A DNA stretch of 64,000 nt from Saprospiraceae bacterium (GCA_016722285.1 JADKGI010000008.1:62001-126000); one strand, 5' to 3'. Positions 27,061 through 37,251 are shown, counted from the stretch's first letter. Numbers and translations: made by a program. Notes: a model not told the origin generated them from the letters alone.

Positions 27061-27969
27061 ATGAAGCCGACGTTATTAATACTTGCTGCTGGGATGGGTA
27101 GCCGCTATGGCAAATTAAAACAAATGGACGCATTTGGACCCAATGGCGAAACAATTATAGATTACTCTATTTATGATGCTATAAATGCTGGCTTTGGCAA
27201 AGTTGTATTTGTGATAAGAGACTTTTTTAAAGAAGAATTTGAAAGATATTTCAGAAATAAACTCCATGACAAAATTGAAATTGAATTTGTTTCACAGGAG
27301 TTATACATGGTTCCGGACAATATTGCCTTTGATAATAAAAGAGAAAAACCCTGGGGTACCGCACATGCTATCTGGGTTGCAAAGGATGTGATACATGAGC
27401 CGTTTGGTGTCATAAATGCAGATGATTATTATGGAGTGGATTCATTTTCAAAACTCTCAGCATTTCTTAAGGCTTCCGGTGATAATCGGTCAAAGGAGTT
27501 TTCAGTAATAAGCTATTACTTAAGAAATACATTGTCAGAACACGGCACTGTGAATAGGGGAGTATGTAGAATAAATGAAAACGGAAATCTAATCGATATT
27601 AAAGAATGTATTAAAATAAAAAGAGATATTGATGGAATCATTCGATACCCCAATAATGATGGTCATATCGAATTAGATGAAAATACACTTGTATCAATGA
27701 ACATGTGGGGTTTTCTTCCATCATATTTTGACTATTGCGAAAGGTTCTTCAGCCAATTTCTGTCTCATGAAGGGCACTTACCCACTTCAGAATTTTTTAT
27801 TCCCACATTAGTGGATACCCTTATAAAAAAGCAAATACTGGATGTTAAAGTTTTAAACACTGAATCGGATTGGTTTGGAGTGACGTATCAGGAAGACAAG
27901 CCAATAGTAATGGATAAGATTTGTGCATTAATTGAAAAGGGTATATATCCAAAAAATCTTTGGAATTGA
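27061..27969 (+). CDS. Sugar-phosphate nucleotidyltransferase-like protein
   Basis: A 302-residue NTP-transferase fold protein. The nucleotide-binding loop LILAAGMGSRYGKLKQM is at residues 5-21, and the Mg/sugar motif GVINADDYYG is near residue 118. It resembles glucose-1-phosphate uridylyl- or thymidylyltransferases, but the C-terminal region differs and the substrate cannot be assigned. It overlaps the downstream DUF2905 gene by one base (TGATG). Confidence 0.82.
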   Translation: MKPTLLILAAGMGSRYGKLKQMDAFGPNGETIIDYSIYDAINAGFGKVVFVIRDFFKEEFERYFRNKLHDKIEIEFVSQELYMVPDNIAFDNKREKPWGTAHAIWVAKDVIHEPFGVINADDYYGVDSFSKLSAFLKASGDNRSKEFSVISYYLRNTLSEHGTVNRGVCRINENGNLIDIKECIKIKRDIDGIIRYPNNDGHIELDENTLVSMNMWGFLPSYFDYCERFFSQFLSHEGHLPTSEFFIPTLVDTLIKKQILDVKVLNTESDWFGVTYQEDKPIVMDKICALIEKGIYPKNLWN

Positions 27970-28193
27970 TGGAAGAAACAGGGAAGTGGATAATATATGC
28001 CGGAGTTGTTTTAATAATAGCTGGCATTATTTGGTACTTTTTTGGAAATAAATTTGGATTTATCGGGCATCTTCCTGGGGATTTCCGCATTGAAAGGGAA
28101 AACTTTAAGTTTTATTTCCCTTTAACCACCATGATATTGATTAGCGTGATTATAAATATTTTGATAAGAATCTTCAGATATATTTTCGGATAA
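27969..28193 (+). CDS. DUF2905 small membrane protein
   Basis: A 74-residue protein with two transmembrane helices. The conserved central stretch GHLPGDFRIERENFKFYFPL is diagnostic of DUF2905. The start at 27969 overlaps the preceding stop; another in-frame ATG nine bases earlier is less likely. Function unknown. Confidence 0.88.
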   Translation: MEETGKWIIYAGVVLIIAGIIWYFFGNKFGFIGHLPGDFRIERENFKFYFPLTTMILISVIINILIRIFRYIFG

Positions 28194-28200
28194 GCATGCA

Positions 28201-29376
28201 TTATAGATCGTCTAATATTTCAACAACTTTATTAATTTCATCAATCGTATTAAAGTAATGAGGCGAGAATCTGATCACCCAGTCAACATCTTTTTTATTA
28301 AAATCAATAAGAGCAAAATGCCGGAAACCTATAGAATAACTGACTTTGTGCTGGTTCAGTAATGACTTTGTCTGATCCAAAGAGTGTTTTTTGGAAGTAA
28401 AAGTCACAATTCCGGCTGAATAACTACCATTTTCTGTCAGAATTAGTTCCTTATTTAAGTATAATCCATATTTTAATTCATTCACTAACAATGAGTTATG
28501 TTGCTCTATGTTTCTCAGACCTATACTTTGTGCATACAAGATGGCTTCTTTTAAACCAATAATATTTACATAGTTTGATTCCCAAAGCTCAAATCGCTTT
28601 GCATTTTGCACAACTGTAAATTGGTCTTCATCCTTCCATACAGCACCTTCCATATCGATTAAAAGTGGTGCCAACCCAAAATCTAAGGCTTTATCAGAAA
28701 TGTACAGTAAGCCCGTTCCTCTAGGGCCTCTCAGAAATTTTCTACCTGTGGCGCTTAAAAAATCGCATTTAATTTTTTGAACATCAACGGGTAACTGCCC
28801 AACGGATTGACAGGCATCCACAATGTACCAGACATCATATTTTTTGCATAACACACCTACTTCTTCGATAGGCTGGATCTTGCCACTATTTGTCGGAATA
28901 TGGGTTACAGAAACCAATTTAGGTTTGTATTTCTTAATTTTTAATTCCATATCGTTGAGATCCAAGTCACCTGATTCTAAATTGTTACATCGTATAATAT
29001 TAATACTAAGTCTTTTACTCAACGAAATGAATAGAAAATGATTGGATATGTAATCATCGTCTGTCAAAAGGATATAGTCACCACTATTAAAAGGAATCGA
29101 TGATACAGCTTTTGAATAACCGTCAGTGGCATTATATACAAATGCGATATTTTCTTTCTTTGTGTTTAATAGTTCTGCGCAAGCAATATAAAAACCTGAG
29201 ATGGCATGTTGTTCCATGGCAGCAGCCGCGTAGCCACCTACTTCTCCTTCAAGTGACTGATATTCAGACATTTTATTTAATACCTGTCGAGGCATCAGGG
29301 ATGACCCCGCACTGTTCAAAAACAAAATATTCCGGCATGGTGGCGTGTCTTGCCTGATGCGATATGAGTCGATCAT
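28201..29376 (-). CDS. Class V PLP-dependent aminotransferase / cysteine-desulfurase-like enzyme
   Basis: A 391-residue fold-type I PLP enzyme. The PLP-contact region is VDACQSVGQLPVDV, and the Schiff-base Lys lies in LSATGRKFLRGPRGTG. It resembles the isopenicillin-N epimerase / EgtE-like branch more than IscS, since no catalytic Cys loop is evident. The substrate is unknown. It follows the threonine aldolase gene by 15 bp on the same strand, so the two probably form an operon. Confidence 0.82.
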   Translation of the reverse strand: MIDSYRIRQDTPPCRNILFLNSAGSSLMPRQVLNKMSEYQSLEGEVGGYAAAAMEQHAISGFYIACAELLNTKKENIAFVYNATDGYSKAVSSIPFNSGDYILLTDDDYISNHFLFISLSKRLSINIIRCNNLESGDLDLNDMELKIKKYKPKLVSVTHIPTNSGKIQPIEEVGVLCKKYDVWYIVDACQSVGQLPVDVQKIKCDFLSATGRKFLRGPRGTGLLYISDKALDFGLAPLLIDMEGAVWKDEDQFTVVQNAKRFELWESNYVNIIGLKEAILYAQSIGLRNIEQHNSLLVNELKYGLYLNKELILTENGSYSAGIVTFTSKKHSLDQTKSLLNQHKVSYSIGFRHFALIDFNKKDVDWVIRFSPHYFNTIDEINKVVEILDDL

Positions 29377-29391
29377 AGTAAATTGTGTTGA

Positions 29392-30405
29392 TTAAAAATC
29401 TTTTAAAATTTGACACACTTCATCACACATTTTTTGGGTGATATCAAGATGGAGTACAAACCTGATAGTGTTGCCTCCAAAGGGGACTGCAAGAATTCCT
29501 TTTGATTTAAGAAGATTTAAAAAATCAATATCTTTAATTTCATCGTCAAGTTCGAAAATTACTATGTTTGTTACGACTGGCTTCAGGCTTTTAGCAAATG
29601 ATTTTTTTGCGATGACATCTCCTATTTGCTTAGCTCTGTCATTATCATCTTTGAGCCGTACGATATGATTATCCATCGCATAATGGCAGGCAGCAGCCAG
29701 ATAACCTACTTGCCTCATGCCGCCTCCCATCACTTTTCTGAACCGTCTCGCTAATGAAATGGTTTTATGGCTACCTAATAATAGTGAACCTACGGGTGCG
29801 CCAAGTCCTTTGGACATACATAAGGAAATCGTGTCAAAATATTGGCCCCAATCCAAAGTATTTTCACCTGTCTCGACTAAAGCGTTGAAAAGTCTGGCAC
29901 CATCTAGGTGTAATTTTAATTCCCGCTCTTTACAAAGTTGATAAATTGGTTCAATTTCATTCAATCGATATATTGATCCACCGCCTTTATTGCAGGTATT
30001 TTCAAGCACAACTAATCTGGGCGTAGGTTGCCAATCGTGACCGGGTTTAATTGCATTTTCGATCTGAGGAGCTGATATTTTTCCGTTACTGCCTTGTATA
30101 AGTGTAATACCAACTCCACTGTTGTAAGCGTATCCGCCGGTTTCTGATTGATATATATGTGAATCAATATCGCAAATCACATCGTCAATCGGATTTGTGT
30201 TGACCTTGATCGCAATTTGATTGGTCATGGTTCCTGCAGGGCAAAAGAGAGCCCCTTCCTTGCCAAACATTTTGGCTATTTTATCTTGTAAAGAGTTTAC
30301 AGTGGGATCTTCCCCAAAAACATCATCACCCACTTCTGCTGCCATCATATATTTAAGCATGTCAGGAGTAGGCTTGGTTAATGTATCGCTGACCAGATTT
30401 ATCAT
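29392..30405 (-). CDS. ltaE: Low-specificity L-threonine aldolase
   Basis: A 337-residue PLP enzyme cleaving L-threonine/allo-threonine to glycine and acetaldehyde. The N-terminal MINLVSDTLTKPTPDM and GDDVFGEDPTVNSL are typical. The PLP Lys is in SLCMSKGLGAPVGSLL, with HLDGARLFNA upstream. Normal length. First gene of a two-gene unit with the class V enzyme. Confidence 0.94.
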   Translation of the reverse strand: MINLVSDTLTKPTPDMLKYMMAAEVGDDVFGEDPTVNSLQDKIAKMFGKEGALFCPAGTMTNQIAIKVNTNPIDDVICDIDSHIYQSETGGYAYNSGVGITLIQGSNGKISAPQIENAIKPGHDWQPTPRLVVLENTCNKGGGSIYRLNEIEPIYQLCKERELKLHLDGARLFNALVETGENTLDWGQYFDTISLCMSKGLGAPVGSLLLGSHKTISLARRFRKVMGGGMRQVGYLAAACHYAMDNHIVRLKDDNDRAKQIGDVIAKKSFAKSLKPVVTNIVIFELDDEIKDIDFLNLLKSKGILAVPFGGNTIRFVLHLDITQKMCDEVCQILKDF

Positions 30406-30878
30406 TATTATTAATAGTTATTTTGCATAGCAAAGTAAATCAAAATTTGGCAATAGTCCCTTTTTAACATAAAATATTGATACAAAAGCAGGAACGGAAA
30501 TATGATTTTGGTCATTTGGCCATTTCTTATCAAAGCAGATATCAAATGAATTAATAAGCCGTTTTGCTTTACAAGTGCCAAAATTTAATCAGCTCAACTA
30601 CTATGAAGTTTGGTTGTTTTATTTTTGAAATGCAAAATTTTGGTTTTTAAAATACTCAAATATAATTTTAGTGGATTAAATTATATTTAAGAATTAAAAC
30701 CAATCCAATAAAGTTGACAAAATTATATTCTGAAAATATAAAAATATCTGCGCTAAATATATATAAAATATCAATTTTTTGGCGAAAGAGATAATTTTTA
30801 TTTTGACAGTTTATGGTTTTTGTAATAATAATTAGTAAGACAATTAATATATTGCCGAATAATTATCTTTTTAAAAAA
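30406..30878. other. AT-rich intergenic region
   Basis: About 470 bp between divergent ltaE and pckG. No open frame, hairpin or repeat that I can support; only its pckG-proximal end carries promoter elements. Confidence 0.35.
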
Positions 30879-30927
30879 TGATAAATGTCATAGATTTGAA
30901 ACTATCTGGTTTTATAATTTATTTTTG
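30879..30927 (+). promoter_or_regulatory. pckG promoter with FNR/CRP-like site
   Basis: TGATAAATGTCA (30879-30890) is, on the other strand, TGACATTTATCA, the same dyad type as in the hydrogenase promoter. A -33 TTTG at 30895-30898 and a -7 TATTTTTG at 30920-30927 are 21 bp apart, near the Bacteroidota consensus. ATG is at 30951. Confidence 0.55.
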
Positions 30928-30950
30928 TGATATAATCAAAAAACAAAATT

Positions 30951-32801
30951 ATGAGCAAATTAGCATCATCGAGCGGAGGAATAGCTCCTGCAAAAGAAGA
31001 TCTGAAAAAATGGGTAAATGAAATGTCAGCATTTTTTGAAGCAAATGACATTTATTGGTGCAATGGTTCTGACGACGAGTACAACCACGTCTGTCAACAA
31101 TTGGTAGCCAAAGGAACCTTTTTAAAATTGAATCAGGATAAGAGACCAAACAGTTATGCGTGCTTTAGTGATCCAAGTGATGTAGCCAGAGTTGAAGATA
31201 AAACTTTTATCTGTAGTAGGAAAAAAGATGATGCCGGACCTACTAACAACTGGATGGATCCGGATGATATGAAAACCAAATTAAACGGACTTATGAAGGG
31301 TTGTATGAAAGGCCGAACCATGTTCGTAATACCTTTTTGTATGGGCCCGGTTGGTTCGAGATATTCAAGATATGGAATTCAATTGACAGATTCGGAGTAT
31401 GTTGTAGCCAATATGAAGATCATGACTCGGATGGGTGATCAGGCAATGGGATACATTGAAAATGGTGAATTTGTAAAGTGTATTCATACTTTGGGCGCTC
31501 CGTTGCAAAAAGGTCAGAAAGATATTAAATGGCCATGCAATCAAGAGAAATACATCACCCACTTTCCTGAAGACAGGCTTATTATTTCATACGGTAGTGG
31601 TTACGGAGGCAATGCACTATTAGGTAAAAAATGTTTTGCGCTTCGGATTGCATCTGTTATGGCACATGAAGAAGGTTGGTTAGCAGAACATATGCTTATT
31701 ATGGGGGTAGAATCTCCTGAAAAGAAGAAAACCTACCTGGCTGCTTCATTTCCAAGTGCTTGTGGCAAAACAAATTTTGCCATGCTGATACCTCCAAAGG
31801 AACTGGATGGCTGGAAAATAACAACTGTCGGAGATGATATAGCTTGGATTCATAGAGACAAGACAGGGCAATTGATAGCAATCAATCCGGAAAGCGGATA
31901 CTTTGGTGTTGCACCCGGTACAAACTTTGCTACTAACCCTAATGCCATGGAATCAATTAAAGGAAATACTATATTTACCAACGTAGCCGTCACATCTGAT
32001 GGTGATGTATGGTGGGAAGGTATGACAGATGATGTCCCCGATGGTCTCATGGACTGGCATGGCAATCAGTATGATAAAAATAGTGGTAGCCCCGCAGCCC
32101 ATCCAAATAGTCGATTTACAGCCCCGGCTTATGCAAACCCGGCTGTTGATGAAAACTGGGACAATCCTGAAGGAGTTCCAATTAAAGCATTTTTGTTTGG
32201 TGGCCGAAGAGCAACAGGAATTCCTTTGGTTTATCAGTCTTTCAATTGGAATTTTGGAGTATATACGGCAGCCACTATGGGTAGTGAAACGACAGCAGCT
32301 GCCTTTGGAGCGCAAGGTGTTGTAAGGAGAGACCCATTTGCTATGCTACCTTTTATGGGGTACAACATAGGAGATTACATCAACCATTGGCTACAATTCG
32401 GGCGAAATCTCCCTGACGCTCCACGGATTTTTAATGTAAATTGGTTTAGGAAAGATGAAAACGGTAAGTTTGCCTGGCCTGGATTCGGACAAAATATGCG
32501 TGTTTTAAAGTGGATTGTTGGTCGTATCAATGGTAAAGCGTCGGCTGTAGAAAGTCCGATAGGGTGGGTCCCAAGATATAAGGACATTGACTGGGAAGGA
32601 CTTTCTTTTACACATGAGCAATTTGATAAAATTATGACTATTGATAGGGAGCCCTGGAAAAAAGAACTTTTGTCACATGAAGAGTTGTTTTCTTCTTTCT
32701 ATAATAAATTGCCTAAAGAATTCTTTTTTATGCGGGAACTGCTATTGTCAGCTTTATGGAGATCTCCTGAATATTGGGGACAGCAGCCTGAAGAATATTA
32801 G
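30951..32801 (+). CDS. pckG: Phosphoenolpyruvate carboxykinase (GTP)
   Basis: A 616-residue enzyme of the GTP-dependent class, interconverting oxaloacetate and PEP. The kinase-1a P-loop FPSACGKTNFAML is at about residues 264-276 with the hyperreactive Cys, and the Mn/oxaloacetate site follows (VGDDIAWI). Other signature blocks are FCMGPVGSRYSRYG and FGGRRATGIPLVYQ. Length fits the family (about 600-620). Single gene with its own promoter and a strong shared terminator. Confidence 0.96.
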   Translation: MSKLASSSGGIAPAKEDLKKWVNEMSAFFEANDIYWCNGSDDEYNHVCQQLVAKGTFLKLNQDKRPNSYACFSDPSDVARVEDKTFICSRKKDDAGPTNNWMDPDDMKTKLNGLMKGCMKGRTMFVIPFCMGPVGSRYSRYGIQLTDSEYVVANMKIMTRMGDQAMGYIENGEFVKCIHTLGAPLQKGQKDIKWPCNQEKYITHFPEDRLIISYGSGYGGNALLGKKCFALRIASVMAHEEGWLAEHMLIMGVESPEKKKTYLAASFPSACGKTNFAMLIPPKELDGWKITTVGDDIAWIHRDKTGQLIAINPESGYFGVAPGTNFATNPNAMESIKGNTIFTNVAVTSDGDVWWEGMTDDVPDGLMDWHGNQYDKNSGSPAAHPNSRFTAPAYANPAVDENWDNPEGVPIKAFLFGGRRATGIPLVYQSFNWNFGVYTAATMGSETTAAAFGAQGVVRRDPFAMLPFMGYNIGDYINHWLQFGRNLPDAPRIFNVNWFRKDENGKFAWPGFGQNMRVLKWIVGRINGKASAVESPIGWVPRYKDIDWEGLSFTHEQFDKIMTIDREPWKKELLSHEELFSSFYNKLPKEFFFMRELLLSALWRSPEYWGQQPEEY

Positions 32802-32817
32802 AAGTCTGATATTTAAT

Positions 32818-32857
32818 AAAAAAAGCCGGCTGGATATTGCTTCAGGCCGGCTTTTTT
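32818..32857. terminator. Bidirectional intrinsic terminator between pckG and the coiled-coil gene
   Basis: AAAAAAAGCCGGC and GCCGGCTTTTTT form a GC stem extended by A/T runs on both sides, so it can end the pckG transcript and the convergent minus-strand transcript. Confidence 0.88.
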
Positions 32858-32875
32858 AATGTGCATATATCTATA

Positions 32876-33835
32876 TTACTTTAATTTAAATTGGCCTTTA
32901 CCAACAAGGAATCCATTGTTGTACATTTCAATTTTATAGTCTCCTTTTATCAGCTTATCAGTCAGTGTCCAGTCGATACAGGCATTAGTATCTTCATTTT
33001 TATAGGTGATTTCGCCAGATGTAGTGTATCTAACCTGACTGTTGTCAAGTTTATTTGTGAGCACTCCCGAACCTTGCGCTTCAATAGCAATTGTTTCACC
33101 TTGGGGATTAAGTATTCTGATGTAAAATGTCTTTTGACCTGCAGGTGTTACCATGTTTGTTTCAGTAAGAAAGCAGACCCTGACAAGCTCTATGTCTTTA
33201 GCTTTACTTTTTTCTTTCAACTTTCCATCATCTCTTACATCGTATCCTTTTACCTCCATAAAATTTATTTTAATAGCATTGGCCATATCTACCTTAGAGC
33301 CAAGAGCAGCATTTGTTTTGCTTAAATTCTCTTTTTCAGTGGCTAGAGAATTTTTGGCCTGGATGACGTCTTCCTTAGCCTTAACTTCTTCATCTATTCT
33401 CATAGTAAGATTTGCATTATTGTCAGTCAGAATTTTATTTTCCTGTTTTAGCTGCTGAATATCAGCAAGATATTTTGCAGCGTTTGCATTTAGCGTTTTT
33501 AGTTCAATTCTTGCTTTATCTAATTCCTTTTTATTCCAGATAAGTCCATTTATTTTTTCTTTCTGAGCTTTTAACTCAATTTTTTGACTATCTATCAAAG
33601 AATTAAGTTGGGTGTTGCTGCCTCTCATTTCTTCCAGACTTTCCAAAGCTGCCTGATAGTCCTGATCCAGTTCCGCCTGGACTTTTTGTAATTCCATCAT
33701 CTCAGTTTGTTGTACCTGATTTTTATTGGACAGTTTGTTCATGCTATACCACTGATATGCCAATATTCCGAGCAGTAAAATAATGATACCTATTAATATT
33801 GCAGTTAGATTTTGTTTTGGCTGTGTTGAGTTCAT
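32876..33835 (-). CDS. Membrane-anchored coiled-coil protein
   Basis: A 319-residue protein: one transmembrane helix at residues 11-28, then a long coiled-coil at about 35-185 (heptads rich in Q, E, L and K), then a globular C-terminal domain at about 190-319 with a beta-rich look (TFYIRILNPQGETIAIEAQG). Type II topology would put the coiled-coil in the periplasm. It resembles uncharacterised Bacteroidota proteins annotated only as hypothetical. It is convergent with pckG and shares its terminator. Confidence 0.75.
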   Translation of the reverse strand: MNSTQPKQNLTAILIGIIILLLGILAYQWYSMNKLSNKNQVQQTEMMELQKVQAELDQDYQAALESLEEMRGSNTQLNSLIDSQKIELKAQKEKINGLIWNKKELDKARIELKTLNANAAKYLADIQQLKQENKILTDNNANLTMRIDEEVKAKEDVIQAKNSLATEKENLSKTNAALGSKVDMANAIKINFMEVKGYDVRDDGKLKEKSKAKDIELVRVCFLTETNMVTPAGQKTFYIRILNPQGETIAIEAQGSGVLTNKLDNSQVRYTTSGEITYKNEDTNACIDWTLTDKLIKGDYKIEMYNNGFLVGKGQFKLK

Positions 33836-33959
33836 TTATTGAAAATTTATTTTTTAATTAAACGTTGTAAATATAGGATATTATTATCTACATTTATAGA
33901 TATTTTGAATAAATCAGAAAATTCTACTATTATTTTATCAGTGAAAACCCTTAGGTTAT

Positions 33960-34721
33960 ATGTTTTTAGAGAAGCATTTCCTGAAAAGATGTTTGTTTAT
34001 TGATATTGAAACAGTATCTGAATATCCCGATGTTGACTCATTACCGGAAAATAAGAGGGTTCTGTGGAGTATCAAAGCAAATCATATCAGAAAAAGTATT
34101 GGGTCCCGGGAAGCTGAATTTACAGATTCAGATTTATACATTTCTAAAGCTGGTATTTTTGCCGAATTTGCTAAGGTTTGTTGTATCTCAATGGGTTTTC
34201 TTCATTTTGAAGACAATACTCCTTCAGAAGTCAGGGTAAAATCTCTGGCTGGTGAAGATGAAGGGAGAATTCTGGAAGATTTCAGCCGGGTGTTAGTCAA
34301 TCATTATAACGATCCTGAAAATAGCCGGATTTGCGGCCATAATATTAAGGAGTTCGATATCCCGTTTCTTTGCAGGAGAATGGTGATTAATCAGATCAGA
34401 TTCCCTCCGGTTTTGGATATCAGCGGCAAAAAACCCTGGCAAACAAGTCATATACTTGACACTATGGATATGTGGAGATTTGGTGATTACAAAAATTATA
34501 CATCTCTGGATTTACTGGCAGCAACATTGAATATTGCCTCACCAAAGGACGATATAGATGGCAGTATGGTAGGAACCATTTATTGGAAGGACGATGATAT
34601 AGACAGAATTGTTAATTATTGTCAAAAAGATGTCGTATCGGTTATCCAGGTAATGATGAAGTTTGCTGGCCTTCCCTTGTTTTCTGAAGACTCAATAGAA
34701 TACATCAATCAAAAAGAATAA
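33960..34721 (+). CDS. PolB-like 3'-5' exonuclease (DEDD superfamily)
   Basis: A 253-residue RNase H-fold exonuclease. Exo I is FIDIETV at about residues 14-20 (D and E), exo II is ICGHNIKEFDIPFL (Asp at about 130), and exo III is YCQKDVVSV (Tyr and Asp). It matches the predicted 3'-5' exonuclease family related to the PolB proofreading domain, without a polymerase. Probably DNA repair or RNA turnover. It lies 32 bp upstream of lepA, in the same direction. Confidence 0.85.
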   Translation: MFLEKHFLKRCLFIDIETVSEYPDVDSLPENKRVLWSIKANHIRKSIGSREAEFTDSDLYISKAGIFAEFAKVCCISMGFLHFEDNTPSEVRVKSLAGEDEGRILEDFSRVLVNHYNDPENSRICGHNIKEFDIPFLCRRMVINQIRFPPVLDISGKKPWQTSHILDTMDMWRFGDYKNYTSLDLLAATLNIASPKDDIDGSMVGTIYWKDDDIDRIVNYCQKDVVSVIQVMMKFAGLPLFSEDSIEYINQKE

Positions 34722-34740
34722 CGTATAGGATAATAATATA

Positions 34741-34748
34741 TATCTTTG
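34741..34748 (+). promoter_or_regulatory. -7 box directly before lepA
   Basis: TATCTTTG (TAnnTTTG) ends only 5 bases before the lepA ATG at 34754, so a transcript from it would be leaderless or nearly so. Confidence 0.45.
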
Positions 34749-34753
34749 CGTCA

Positions 34754-36544
34754 ATGAAGAATATAAGAAATTTTTGTGTGATCGCTCACATCGATCATGG
34801 TAAAAGTACATTGTCTGACAGATTGCTTGAATTTACCAAAACTATATCAGAACGCGACATGCAGGCGCAGGCCTTGGATGACATGGATTTAGAAAGGGAA
34901 AGGGGTATCACTATTAAAAGCCATGCCATCCAAATGTATTATAATCATAGTGATGGTGAGGTGTACACTTTTAATATGATAGATACTCCCGGCCACGTAG
35001 ATTTCTCTTATGAGGTTTCTCGGTCTATAGCAGCATGCGAGGGAGCATTGCTTCTTGTTGATGCTTCTCAGGGTATTCAGGCCCAAACCATATCCAATTT
35101 GTATCTTGCCATTGAGCATGACCTTGAAATCATTCCGGTTTTGAATAAAGTGGATATGGAATCTGCCATGATTGATGAGGTCTCAGATCAGGTTATTGAT
35201 TTGATTGGGTGCAAAAAGGAAGATATAATCCTGGCAAGTGGCAAAACAGGTATTGGCATAGAAGATCTGATGAAGAATATCGTTGACCGAATCTCACCAC
35301 CCAAAGGAGATATTAAAGCTCCCTACAGGCTTTAATTTTTGACTCTATGTTTAATTCCTTCAGAGGAGTGATTGCGTATTTCCGAATTATTAATGGAACA
35401 ATCAAAAAGGTGAAAAGTTCGCTTTTTCAATACCGGAAAAACGTATGATGCTGATGAGATTGGGATACTTCAAATGGGCCAGATACCCAAAAATGAATTA
35501 TCTGCAGGAAATGTTGGGTACATCATTACCGGAATTAAAGAATCAAAGGAGATAAAAGTTGGTGATACTATAACCCACCATGATAATCCTTGTGAAGCTG
35601 CCATCGTAGGTTTTGAAGAAGTTAAGCCGATGGTTTTCGCAGGTATATACCCCATAGAAAATGAAGATTTTGAAGATTTAAGGGATAGCCTTGAAAAACT
35701 TCAGTTAAATGATGCTTCACTTGTATTCGAACCCGAATCATCTATTGCCCTTGGTTTTGGATTCCGGTGCGGGTTTTTAGGTATGTTACATCTGGAGATA
35801 ATCCAGGAAAGACTATCACGTGAGTTTGATCAGGAAGTGATCACCACCGTACCCAATGTATCATATTATTCATACGATCATAAAGGAAATAAGACATTAA
35901 TAAATACACCTAATGATCTACCTGACCCTACACTTTTCAGCAAGGTGGAGGAACCATATATCAAAGCTCAGGTAATCACAAAGCCAGAGTATATTGGCTC
36001 CATTATGACTCTTTGTATGGACAAAAGAGGTTTGCTAACCAAACAATCATATCTCACGCCGGAGAGGGTGGAGATAAGTTTTGAAATGCCTTTGGCAGAG
36101 ATAGTTTTTGACTTTTATGACAGACTCAAATCTATTTCACGAGGATATGCATCATTTGATTATCACCCAATAGATTATCGGGCTTCAGATCTTGTAAAGC
36201 TTGATATCAGATTAAATGGTGAGCCTGTAGATGCATTGTCATCACTTGTTCACAGGACCAAGGCGGATTATGTGGGACGGAAGATGTGCGCTAAGCTTAG
36301 GGAATTGCTACCCAAACAACAATTTATGATTGCGATTCAGGCATCAATCGGAGCAAAGATTATCGCAAGGGAAACTATTTCTGCATTGAGAAAAGATGTT
36401 ACAGCTAAATGTTATGGAGGTGATATATCACGTAAAAGAAAACTGCTCGAAAAACAAAAGAAAGGTAAGAAAAAGATGCGCCAAATAGGCAATGTGGAAG
36501 TGCCACAGAAGGCATTTTTACAAGTTTTGAAACTTGAAGATTAA
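34754..36544 (+). CDS. lepA: Elongation factor 4 (LepA), three single-base deletions
   Basis: A ribosome-associated GTPase that back-translocates tRNA. The N-terminal G-domain has AHIDHGKSTLSDRLLE and DTPGHVDFSYEV, and the C-terminal LepA-specific domain ends RQIGNVEVPQKAFLQ. The frame is lost at about 35333-35410. Adding one base in AGGCTTTA (restoring RALIFDSMFNSFRG), one G in AAAAAGGTG (IKKGEKF) and one T in GCTTTTTC (AFFNTGKTYDADE) recovers an unbroken protein of about 597 residues, the normal length. Three deletions total one codon, so both halves are in the same frame. Sequencing error is the best explanation for a conserved translation factor. Confidence 0.92.
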
Positions 36545-36562
36545 TTTAAATTATTTAAAGCA

Positions 36563-37180
36563 ATGAGATACTCTTTAATTATTATTCTGATATTTTATTA
36601 TGTTTCTGCATTTGGGCAAAAGCAGGATATTGAGATTATAGAGGAAAGATCTGATTCAGAAATAAAACTGTTTGCAATCAACAATACATCCGATGATCTG
36701 GAAATGGAATTTCGATTAAGGTTTACAGGTTTTACTACTAATGAAAAATTTCCTATAGTTATAGTACTTAAGAACGGAAATAAAGAATATTTAGTTACTT
36801 TAAAAGCAACTGTCGGAATTGATTGCGAGTATAGTACTTCCGTCTCATATAAGAAAATTGCTAAAGCAGAAAAGCCTGATAACGCCCAAACCGGGGTAAG
36901 AAAAATGACTGGTATTCAATTAAATCCTGAAAAAATTAATGTATTTACCAAAGATGGATGTTCCCGATGCGAATATGTCATAAACTACCTTCAAACAAAT
37001 AATATCCCATATCTGGAATTGAATATATCAATTCATAATCCAAACCTGGATCTTATGTTTGAAAAAATGGAAGAATTTGGTTTTAAGGAGACAAACGTCC
37101 GAATGCCTGTAGTGATATCAAGGAATAAGTTAGATTATAATATTGGAGACCTTCCCGGGTTTGTAAAAAATCTGAAATAA
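36563..37180 (+). CDS. Secreted protein with glutaredoxin-like domain
   Basis: A 205-residue protein with a signal peptide (residues 1-19, ending AFGQ). An N-terminal beta-rich region (about 22-105) is followed by a glutaredoxin/thioredoxin-like domain (about 125-205; INVFTKDGCSRCEYVINYL) with the active-site pair CSRC and the cis-Pro region RMPVVI. Probably a periplasmic thiol-disulfide protein; the substrate is unknown. It lies 18 bp after lepA. Confidence 0.75.
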   Translation: MRYSLIIILIFYYVSAFGQKQDIEIIEERSDSEIKLFAINNTSDDLEMEFRLRFTGFTTNEKFPIVIVLKNGNKEYLVTLKATVGIDCEYSTSVSYKKIAKAEKPDNAQTGVRKMTGIQLNPEKINVFTKDGCSRCEYVINYLQTNNIPYLELNISIHNPNLDLMFEKMEEFGFKETNVRMPVVISRNKLDYNIGDLPGFVKNLK

Positions 37181-37251
37181 AATATTTGAAGTCTTATGCT
37201 TTGAATCTGAAATTTATATCTTTACACTCCTATCAACTTAATTAGATAAAA

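Noticed and set aside
34754..36544. lepA as two genes or a pseudogene
   Set aside because: Three one-base corrections inside 100 bp restore every expected LepA residue and the normal length.
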